Origin: Trichopria drosophilae
Taxonomy: Eukaryota > Arthropoda > Insecta > Hymenoptera > Diapriidae
Direction: 5' to 3'
NCBI GenBank assembly: GCA_030407085.1
Contig: CM059582.1
Location: forward strand, 11,699,501-11,763,500
DNA: 64,000 bases
Of the stretch, positions 22,406 through 34,400 are shown piece by piece. Made by a program: the position numbers and the translations under genes. The notes under the pieces were generated by a model, which worked only from the letters and a program-made list of their open reading frames with translations, was not told the DNA's origin and searched no databases. Each line of letters starts with the position of its first letter. Position 1 is the stretch's first letter.

Positions 22406-25400
22406 GTAAGACATTTGTTTTTTTAACCCTTTAACGCCGGGAAGGATACTTTTTTTCAACCATTTTCAACATTAATTTCCTTTACTACTATGGGTGTAAA
22501 ATAAAATTGGAATAACCATGTCTTTGGGATCGCTCTTTCAGAATCTGCTTTTTGAAAAAAAAATAGAAATTTTTGACAAAATATCAAAATATCGCGTCCG
22601 CAATGTCTAAGCTTCAAAATGGTGAAACGTAATTTTGAAAATTTCAAGATGGCGGATCCAAAATGGCGACGAAAGAATTTTTTTTTTTACGAAATAGTAA
22701 TATTTAGTGTCTATTTCATTAAAAAAAATTTCTTTTGAATGGCACTATGTATCTATATATTTTTTTTATTTAAAAAATTAATTAAAAATAATTAATAAGA
22801 AAAAAAAAAAAATGGCGGATCCAATATGGCGGACGATATTTTCAAAATTGGTCGGATTATTTTGAAAATTACTACTGTGGGGTTTTTACGGTCGCTGAAC
22901 ACGAATCTGAAGTCCGATTTCAAAAATAAAATGGCGGATCCCAACCAATTTTGAAAATATCATGAACCATATTGGATCCGCCATTATGAAATTTTTAAAA
23001 TCGGACTTCAGATTCGTGTTCAGCGACCGTAAAAACCCCACAGTAGTAATTTTGAAAATAATCCGACCAATTTTGAAAATATCGTCCACCATATTGGATC
23101 CGCCATTTTGAATTTTGCAAATTGGACGGATTATTTTTGCAATTACTACTCAGAGGGGGGGGGGGTATTAACCGTCGCTGAACACGAATCTGAAGTCCGA
23201 TTTCAAAAATAAAATGGCGGATCCCAACCAATTTTGAAAATATCATGAACCATATTGGATCCGCCATTTTGAATTTTTCAAATCGGACTTCAGATTCGTG
23301 TTCAGCGACCGTAAAAACCCCCACACTAGTAATTTTGAAAATATCGTCCACCATATTGGATCCGCCATTTTGAATTTTGCAAATTGGTCGGATTATTTTG
23401 GCGATTACTACTCAGAGGGGGGGGGGTATTAACTGTCGCTGAACACGAATCTGAAGTCCGATTTCAAAAATTCAATATGGCGGATCCAATATGGCTGATG
23501 ATATTTTCAGAATTGGTTGGGACCCGCCATTTTGAATTGTTGAAATCGGACTTCAGATATGTGTTCAGCGACCGTAAAAACCCCACAGTAGTAATTTTCA
23601 AAATAATCCGACCAATTTTGAAAATATCGTCCGCCATATTGGATCCGCCATTTTGAATTTTTCAAATAAAAAAATATATAGATACATAGTGTCATTCAAA
23701 ACAATTTTTTTTTACGAAATAGTAATATTTATTGTCTGTTTCATTAAAAAAACAATTTCTTTTGAATGACACTATGTATCTATATATTGTTCTGATTTGA
23801 AAAATTCAAAATGGCGACGAAACAATTTTTTTTTTACGAAATAGTAATATTTAGTATCCGTTTCATTAAAAAACAAATTTCTTTTGAATGACACTATGTA
23901 TCAATAAATTTTTTTGATTTAAAAAATTCAACATGGCGGATCCAAAATGGCGACGAAAGAATTTTTTTTTTACGAAATAGTAATATTTAGTGTCCGTTTC
24001 ATTAAAAAAAAATTTCTTTTGAATGACACTATGTATCTATATATTTTTTTTTATTTGAAAAATTCAAAATGGCGGATCCAATATGGCGGACGATATTTTC
24101 AAAATTGGTCGGATTATTTTGAAAATTACTACTGTTGGGTGTTTACGGTCGCTGAACACGAATCTGAAGTCCGATTTCAAAAATTCAAAATGGCGGATCC
24201 CAACCAATTTTGAAAATATCATCAGCCATATTGGATCCGCCATTTTGAATTTTTGAAATCGGACTTCAGATTCCTGTTCAGCGACCTCAAAATCCTCCGA
24301 GTAGTAATTTCCAAAATAATCCGACCAATTTTGAAAATATCGTCCGCCATATTGGATCCGCCATTTTGAATTTTTTCAATAAAAAAAATATATAGATTCA
24401 CAGTACAAATTCATCAAATTAAGCTGAAATTTGATACTTAGGGTTTTTGGGGTCGCTGAGTTCGAATCCGTGATCAAAAATGAAAAATTCAAAATGGCGG
24501 ATCCAATATGGCGGACAATACTTTTGAAAATGTATTGAATTCGCTTAAAACGTATTACTTTGGGGTTTTTGAGGTCGCTGAATTCGAACCCCCTAGTAAT
24601 AAGTTTTAAGCGAACTTAATACATTTTCAAAAGTAATGTCCGCCATTTTTGGATCCGACATTTTGAATTTTGAATTTTTTTATCATGTATTTGATTGAAT
24701 TCAGCGACCTAAAAAACCCCGAAGTAATACATTTTAAGCGAATTTAATAACTTTTCAAAATTAACGTCCGCCATATTGGATCCGCCATTTTGAATTTTTA
24801 ATTTTTTATCACGGATTCGAACTCAGCGATATTTTGATGTGAAACAGTGTTCTGGTTACTTGCCGTATGAAAAAAAAAATCATTTTTGAAACAAAATTGT
24901 CAAAATTTCCTATTTCTTTTCAGAAAAATGACCGCAACTATTTGAAAATTCATTTTTTTTGCAATTTTATTGGCAGATTCTGAAAATTCGATCCCAAATA
25001 CGTAAGACATGGTTATTCCGATTTTATTTTACACCCATAGTAGTAAAGAAAATTAGCGTTGAAAATAGTTAAAGGGTTAATTAATCAACTCTATTTCTGA
25101 CTTTTTCGTATTTTTCAGCATTCATACGGGTTTATTCAGTGCTGCGAGAGACAAGCAAGGCTTTTCTTCCACTTTAGCCAATTTAGCGGAACTATCGAAC
25201 ATCTGAAGATTGGCGATCCTGTCGAATTTGAAATGACTTACGATCGCAGAACGGGAAAGCCCATCGCAAGCATCGTTAGTAAAATCGCTCCGGAAGTGGT
25301 AAGTCGAAACGTAACCTTGAAATTTTGCAGTCTTTTATATCGATTGACCTTTAGGTATTGAGCGAAGAAAGGGTAACGGGTAATGTTACAACCGAACTGC

Positions 25401-28400
25401 AAGCCAGTGGTGATTCTCAGGGTCGAATCAGTTATGAAAATCGAGGCGAATGTTTTTTTCTACCGTATACCAAAGACGATGTCGAGGGGAACGTGACGCT
25501 GCGAGCCCGTGACAAAGTATCGTTTCAAATTGCTACTAATCAACGGTAAGCGAATTTTTACTCGATTACTTTAATTAATTAATCGATTACTTACAATTGT
25601 GTAACGAAATTGTTTTTTCGTAGGGGTAACTTAGGAGCGTGTCACGTGCGACTGGAAAATCCCGCTCATCCCGTGCGTTATCGCGGGGTCGTATGTTCAA
25701 TGAAGGAGAGCTTTGGTTTCATCGAACGTGCCGATGTCGTCAAGGAGATATTCTTCCACTTTAGCGAGGCCAAGTCAATGAAGGATGAACTCAGGCTGGG
25801 CGATGATGTAGAATTCATTATACAAACTCGAAACGTAAGTTTTTACCTTTTCATTTTATTTGCGATATTAAAAATAATTAGCGAATTTAATGTACGTCGA
25901 AATTTACAATTTTGACAAAGTTTCATTGCTTTAAAATATTTTAGTTAGTTGAGATTAAATAATTGATGTAACATATTTTTATTAAAAGCTATTAACGAAC
26001 TTAAAATAGTTTACATGATAATTATGAAATTAAAGGAAATGAGGTATTTTTACATGTTTTTATCGGATTACTAAATTTAGGTTAGGTTGTTACACAAATA
26101 TTTTATACGAGTGTACTTTTATTTCATCGTTTAAAAAAAATTTTTTTTTAGGTTATGTTGAGATTTATTTATAACAATACGAAATCATCATAAATATTTT
26201 GCATCATTAACGAGTCATGATCAATATCAGTGGTCATGATGCACCGTATTTTATCGGCTGACTAAATTTAGGTTAGATTGTTACACAAATATTTTATACG
26301 AGTATTTTTATTTCATCGTTTAAAAAAAGTCCTAAATTTTTAGGTTATGTCGCGATTTATATTTATAACAATACGAAATCGTTATAAATATTTTGCATCA
26401 TTAACCAGTCATGATGCACCATATTTTATCGAATGATAAAATTTAGGTTAGGTTATTACACGAATACAAATATTTTATACGATTGCTTAGTTTAAAAAAA
26501 GTCCTAAATTTTTAGGTTATGTCGCGATTTATTTATAACAATACGAAATCATCATAAATATTTTGCATCATTAACGAGTCATGATGCACAGTATTTTATA
26601 TTTTTAATATTATGTAAACAAAAGTTTTTGATAACAAATTCTTTTGAAAATCCCCGCTAAGTAATTATGAAAGATAAAAAGATTAATTGCCTATTAAAAA
26701 TAAGAAAATCTCTGAGAAGTACTTATCTATTAAAATTATAAAACCATAGAGTAAAAAATGATAGAGATCAACAAAATCATCAAATTTTTAAACGCTAGTA
26801 ACATTATTGTGTTTCTACTTTACCGGTCAAGTAAGAGTAGGGACATTTTTAGTGCATAAAAAATCTATAATAGAGTGCACTGTAAAAAAAGGATGTTAAG
26901 TTTTATCGGATGACTAAATTTAGGTTAGGTTATTACACGAATATTTTATACGAGTACTTTTATTTCATCGTTTAAAAAAAGAAATTTTTTAGGTTATGTT
27001 GAGATTTATTTATAACAATACGAAATCGTTATAAATATTTTGTAAACAAAAGTTTTTGATAACAAATTCTTTTGAAAATCCCCGCTAAGTAATTATGAAA
27101 GATAAAAACATTAATTGCCTATTAAAAATAAGAAATTCTCTGAGAAGTACAGTACTCCTTCCCTTATTCTAATTTCCCTTATTCTAATTTTTTCTCTTCT
27201 CCTATTCTAACATTTCCCCTCGCGCGTTCTCCCCACTTACGTGTGTTGACGTGTGGATATTCTAAATACAAATAACGGCGCATGCGCAACAAAAGAAAAA
27301 GAGACAAAAGTGCGACTACAAATCTAAGTAGTGAAGGAGAGGGGAAAAGTAGAATAAACTTACTGTACTACAGTAGTCCTTCCCTTATTCTAATTTGTCC
27401 AGTCAAGCAAGATGGCGGCCTTCTTCCCTTATTCTACTTTTCCCCTCTCCTTCACTACTTAGATTTGTAGTCTCACTTTTGTCTCTTTTTCTTTTGTTGC
27501 GCATGCGCCGTTATTTGTATTTAGAACATCCACACGTCAACACACGTAAGTGGGGAGAACGCGCGTGGGGAAATATTAGAATAGGAGAAGAGAAAAAATT
27601 AGAATAAGGGAAATTAGAATAAGGGAAGGAGTACTGTATTAAAATTATAAAACCATAGAATAAATAAAACTATAGAGATCAGAAAAATCATCAAATTTTT
27701 AAACGCTAGTAACATTATTGTTTCTCTACTTTACCGGTCAAGTTAGCGTAGGGACATTTTTAGTGGATAAAAAATCTAATAGAGTGCACTGTAAAAAAAG
27801 GATGCGCCATTTTTTTGTGAAGAGTTCAACAAGAATTAAAATTTTGCAAAACAAATACAGAATTTTGTGTAGAATAAAGCAGTGAAATAAGTTAAGTAAA
27901 AAAAAACTTGCAAGATAATAATATAGTAATTGTCGACAGTAATTTTATGGAAAAGGTTAAAATAGTTTTGATAAAATGTTGAATGTTGTTTCGTTTTTAT
28001 TTTTATATAATTTCTAACTTATATTTTTGGGATTTTATTGTAGTTTATTACCTTTTCTTTAGTGTTAGTTAAAAATATATGTTTTAAATAGTTTAAACGA
28101 GAAATATGTGGTTTTTTTTTGTCTCGGGTTATAATGCGTTCGTAATTGCTATAATTTTAATTAGTCGTTAGAGTATCCGTTAAAAGGTCATTTTTTTTAT
28201 GTACCCCTTCAGTTTGTTGTAAATAAATTTTAAGCCTAGTTTGAGCTCTTAATATCAAAATTACCTAAAGTTTAACATTTTTATTATGTAAGAAAATTAA
28301 TTAAAACAACATAAAAAACTGTGAACTTTAAAAACTACCAGTTCCCAAATAGTTTCTAAACCCCCTCAAAAAATTTCAACCAATTTGCGACTTAGTCAGA

Positions 28401-31400
28401 AAGTATTTTTGTTAAAAAATCCAACATTTTTCTGATTATTCATACTTAAGTCTCATACGGTTTAATTTACAAAATTGAGACATTACATTTCATATTCTTT
28501 GGGAGATTACGAGTAAAATAAGCCTCCGTTATGTCGAATATGAATATTTAAAGCTGAGTTATGTTTGTACAATAATGATGTTTCTAAGGTTTTTTATACG
28601 CTCGATCATGGCATATTGGTGTCTAAATTAGCTTCCGTGGGTATTCGGGGGAGTCTTCTAAAGTGGATATCTTCCTTTACCTGCGATAGACAATCTTTTG
28701 TGAGAATTAATAATTCCACTTCTGATGGAACGTTCGACCTTGGTCCCATTCTGTTTACGTGGTTTATAAACGACATTAAAAGTTTTATTGATTCAATTTA
28801 TTTAATTAACCCGTTTCCGCCCAAAATGCCGTAAATTTCACTACATTTTTTAACGAATTTTTTAACAATAAACATTGCTAAAACTAAATTTCTAACTTTC
28901 GGTTGTTACACTGACAGTATTCCTACATTGGATAAAATCACTATTAATGTGGACTTTAAACAACTCAATATCTACAGTGACACTTGTGTTAAATATCTAG
29001 GCTTAACAGTGGATAAGCACTTTCCATGGAAAAATCATATTGACGAAATTATGAAAAAACTACGATATCTACCATATGCTTTTTCTAAACTTCGAAACTT
29101 TTTAAATACAAATCAATTACTAATAATATACAAATCAAATTTATTATTCATTGTTCAATTCTATATTAAATTATGCTATTCTTGCTTGGGGCAGCGCTTG
29201 TAATAACGCAATGAAACCATTAGAAATATTGCAAAAGAAAACTTTAAAATCAATGTTATTTAAAAACAAACTTTTTCCAACCAAAAAATTATTTGAAATT
29301 TCTAAAGTATTGGATGTTAGACAAATATTTTACTGTGAAACTGCGAATTATTTGATAAAAAATCACGTACTAATACAAAATAGTCACACATTTAACACGC
29401 GTAGCAAAAATAATCTTTTTAATCAATGCCCAATGAGAAATAAAACAATTGGTCAACGAGCATTTGACTTTATTGGTTGCAAAATGATAAATATGTTACC
29501 GTTGGAATTGAGATTACCGAATAGATACACAAAAAATATAAAACGAAAAATAGGACGTAGTATACGAATGTTTGATATCAATGTACCGAATGCGACGTTA
29601 TTACCTAATGTAAATTAAGTTCTTTTTTTTTTTTGTTCGATTGTTAAGTTTTGCGCTCACCGATAACTTATTTTTAATGTTCTTTTCTCCTCTCCTTTTC
29701 TTTTCTTTATATTTTATTATCTGTATATTTTGCTTTATTTCCCTTGTGCAGTCGAACGAGACTGTATTCAGGTCGCGGACGAGTATTGTTTACTTTTGCG
29801 ATGCATTATTGTAACGGGATGCGAAAATTGTAACGCATTCTCGTCTAATGTATAATACCTGAATAAATTTATTATTATTATTATATAAATGGCTTTAGAA
29901 TTACAGCTGAACCCCGTCAATCTCACCATAAATTGGTCCGTGCAATGACAAATATAATTCTTTTAAACCGTTTGAAAACATTTTGAGCCCACTTTCGAGT
30001 TTTCGGTCTCCGCAGCGAAAGGGTTAATGATACTATGAATCGATATCTATTCAGAAAATAATTCATTTTTATGCTCTGACAAAAGTTTGGTAAAGGAAAT
30101 AAAATATGTTTATTATTCCTGTAAAAATTAAACAATATTAAGTTGTGGATGAAGAATATTCCATGTTTTTGCGCATCTATTAGCGTACTTATTTGTACAA
30201 AAAACAAATTTTACCATCAAGCTATCCTATAGTGAAAATCGAATTTGGCTAGCGTGAAGTCTGGAGAAGCTTAGGTGCCAAATGTTTTAAAAAATTTATT
30301 GCTTTCTGAGTTCTTCTTAAAGAGAAAAGTCAATTGTGGCTTTTATTTTTGAAAATAACTGTTTTGTAATTGAAATGAGTATGCGCCTTAATCTTCGTTC
30401 TATCAAGTCGGTACACAATTTTCATGATCTCTTATTTATGTATAAAATAATAAACGAGATAATAGTCGGTAGAGAAATTTCGGGAATATTTACGCTTAGG
30501 AATGTTCCACATCACCTACGAAATATCAGGCCAATACGCGAAGATGTTAACCGTTATAACTATAGTTATTACTCTCCGGTACCTAGACTTAAGCATGCGT
30601 GGAACCTATTACCGCAGAATGTACTTCGAAGGCGTCTACCAGCGTTTCGCACATACGTTTGCAATTATACCAAATTAAATTGTTGATTATTTTTCTTTAT
30701 TCTTATAGAAATTTTTTATTGTTTATAAGTTTCAAATGTGTATTTTGTGATGCCATCATTGCATTGTTATTAATTTTGTACAAGGCACAATGAGGTGCCA
30801 TTGATCCAAATAAATAAATAAATAAATGAGATTAAAATGAAGAATCATTAAGAATTTGTATTCAAATGAATTCACCACACTTTAATTTTTGTATTGATTT
30901 ATTTTAAATTCATTTGGATTAAAGCAGGCATTATTTTGCGCAGTCATGTATTGAAATGGATTCATTAATTCCAGTAATTAACTGTTATTATTTATGGATT
31001 CGATTGTATTAAAAAATTATCATGTCAATCTTCATTTGTATTCAGATGGATTCATGACTTTTGCCTTTTTCGAGTATTTTTAGTAGTTTTGGCAACGATA
31101 TTATTTATGTATTCATTTGGATTCATATTTTTGTATTAAAATAATAGTGAAGTATTTTTGGATTCAAAAATTTCAAATAGCTCTATTTTATGTGTTATTT
31201 CGAAATTACTTGATGCTATAGTTGCGGAGAGAGTGGCAATTGCTCTTTACGACAAAATAATTTCTGATTCTGGTGACAAATCTCTTAACCTACAATAATT
31301 TTGTATCGTCTGCATTGGATAATATGATTCAGGTAGATACTATTTATCTTGATTTTGCTAAGGCATTTGACACCGTTGATCACGGTATTCTAGTAAAAAA

Positions 31401-34400
31401 ATTGAACTCACTAGGTATAAGTGGATCACTACTGAGATGGATCTCATCCTATCTTAGTGATCGCTGGCCAGTTGTTTGGGTTAAAGGATCTGAATCTCAA
31501 TTTACACGTGTTACATCCGGTGTTCCACAAGGTTCGCACCTGGGACCTATCCCTTTTGTGTTGTTTATGAGCTATTTCTGTATGGGCTAGCACAAATCGT
31601 CTTAAATTGAATATTCGTAAATGTAAATCGATATCATATTGTAGGTGTACTTCTCCGATGGCATTTACTTATTTACTGGGTGATGAACCCATTCAGGCTG
31701 TCTTATCTATTAATGATTTGGGAGTGATTTTTGATCAAAGTTTCAAGTTTTCTGAACATATTCGTACAATAATCAGTAAATGTTACTCAATCTTAGGTTT
31801 TATAAAACGTTCTACTTCTGATTTCTCTTCTATTCCTGCAATCATAAATTTATATAAATCAATTGTTTTATCAATTTTAACTTATGGATCAGTTATTTGG
31901 CGCCCTTTTATTTCTAAAGATATTGATCAGCTTGAAAAGGTTCAACACAGGTTCTTAAGATATTTGTCGTATAAGTCAGGTACTCCTATGAGTTATATGA
32001 ACCATGATTATTCTACGGTTGCTTCTAAATTTTCAATACCATCAATTTATTCAATACATCATATTATTGATTTACTATTTGTCCGTAAAATTACTACGGG
32101 TATGATTAAATCTGAGCAAATATCTTCGTTGTTCTCCACTCGTTCTCAACCATATTCATTGCGTCGTTATCGGGATATTTGTGAAAATAATAGTAAATCT
32201 CGTTATGGATTTCACTCTAGTGTAGCTAGACTCAGTCGTGAATGGAACAGTGTTCCCGGTGATGTAAAAAACAATACTAGTTTTATATCATTTCGATTTA
32301 AAGTGCGACGATTATTATACACTTATTATTAAGTTTTTTATTTTGTTTTAACATACGGTTCTCAATTACTCTATTACCAAATTTTTTTTTGTTTCTTTTC
32401 TTTGTTATTCAAATTGCGCTGATTATGTCATAATATTTTTGTACAAAGGTCTTATAGACCGTTTATTTCTTTAAATAAAAATAAAATAAAATAGCGTATT
32501 CAAAAGTGAAAAATTAATCCAAGTCAATACATTTCAATACAATTTCGATTGCTGGGTAAGTTACGACTCCCATTTTTAAAAATTGGAGTAATAAAACTAA
32601 GTTTCCGTAGTGTAGGAAACATGCCGGTAGAAAGTGACTGATTATAAAAATTGAAAAAATTAATTTTCTTACCTAAAACCAATGTTAAACTTCAGGTCTC
32701 CGCAGGCATGGGTTTTGATATTAAGAGCTCAAACTATGCTTAACATTTTTTTAAAATTTATTTGCAATGAGTTGGAATGAAAATGTTTGTTTCAGGGTAA
32801 AGAAGTGGCTTGTAACATAACAAAATTGCCACCTGGTTCTATCGTCTTCGAGGAAATTAGCGACGAAGTTATGAAAGGTCAAGTTCTCAAACCTCTCGAG
32901 CGAGGCAATTCAGCAAGACATCAAAGCGATCCGCTCCCTGGTCGAATTCGATACAGGGCAGCAGATCATTCCGAGGTCGAGATACCATTTGGCGATAAAG
33001 ATCAAAAAGGCGTCTTTACGCTGAAGTAAGTTATTATTCTATGTAAAATAGTGATTTACGGTGAAAAATGATGATTTATTAAAGAAATACAATTGAAATT
33101 CTTCAGGCACGGTGATTGGGTCGACTTTAGAATTGCAACCGATACAAGAGATCAACTGAAAAGGGCAACATCAATTTCATTGCTGTCTGAATCTTTTATA
33201 GTTTCCGGCGAAAGACGCGAGCAAGGAGTCATAGCCTCTTTGAAAGATGTTTTTGGATTCATTCGTTGCGTCGATCGGGAAGCTAGATTATTCTTCCACT
33301 TCAGCGAAGTGCTGGATGTCGACAGGGAAATTTCTGTCGGTGACGAAGTCGAATTTACCGTAATTCAGGTACGTTAATCCCATATTTTTCAATCTTGTTT
33401 CTATCGATAATTGAAAAAAATTGACAAATTAATTGAAAATTTTAGGATCCGACCTCGTCTTTCTCGCTGAACAGACAAAGCGCAGTTAGGTTGCAACACT
33501 TACCGGCAGGCACCGTACAGTTCGAAACAGTCACCGAGGCAGACGTCTTAGGGAACGTGATAGAAAACACAAATGAGAATGAACCGGGACTTTTAGGCTA
33601 CCTCAAAGATGGTCAGCAAAAGAGCATCATCTTCTTCTCTAAGGATTGTAATTCCAAAACTGTCCCGAAACTTGGCGATAAGGTTCGTTATTAACGATTG
33701 TCTTCTTATTAATAAATAACTAAACAAAAATGTTTTAATTTTCTAGGTTCAGTTTAGCATCTGTCAAGTGAAGCGTAATAAGGAATTTGTTGCTGTTGAT
33801 ATCTCATTATTAAGCCCCACTGGTGAAAAGACAGCACCAGCTACTCCGAACGGACAACCCAAAAAATCTGGTACCTCTCAGACACTTCAGGGCTTCATCG
33901 TCGCTCTTAAGGACAGTTTTGGTTTTATCGAAACTGTAAACCATGATAAAGAGATATTTTTCCACTTTAGGTAACTATTCACCTAAGATTATTTACTTAT
34001 AATAAAAAAAAGGAAATATTAATGATCATTTGTTGATTAGCAATGTTGAAGGGGAGGCGAGTGCTCTCGAGTTGAGTTCGGAAATCGAATGTACGATAAA
34101 CTCAAACGTTGGACGTGGCTCGGGTGGATGCATCGCCGCGGAATCCGTTCGTCTTTTGCCGAAGGGTACAATCCCAAGGCCGAAGGTGGACCGCGTGGTA
34201 CTGGACGGAATCGTCGTCCGTCCCTTACGTAGCGTAAATCCGGATCAACCACAGTATTCCGGATTGATCAAGATCTATCCAACAAATGATGATATCGAGA
34301 CGCCCGAATACACCTTCGGCATCATGGGCCTCTCAAACAAGCGCGATCTCCTGCAGGTCGGTGATCCCGTTCAACTCCAGGTCGATTCCGAAGGAAATGC

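Larger units (their letters stand above)
25835..32795 (+). other. Unr intron 4, 6.96 kb, repeat-filled
   Basis: Holds short tandem duplications, a MITE dimer and three decayed retroposons. No host exon was found. An inverted pair (about 28220-28300 against 32650-32760, both with the word TTTGAGCTCTTAATATCAAA or its complement) brackets the retroposon cluster. Confidence 0.75.

Noticed and set aside
22886..24213. Several 60-120-codon frames in Unr intron 1
   Set aside because: All are translations of the ATGGCGGATCC modules in one or the other orientation.
27282..27607. Two 60-70-codon frames
   Set aside because: They lie within the MITE dimer and differ between the two copies only by strand.
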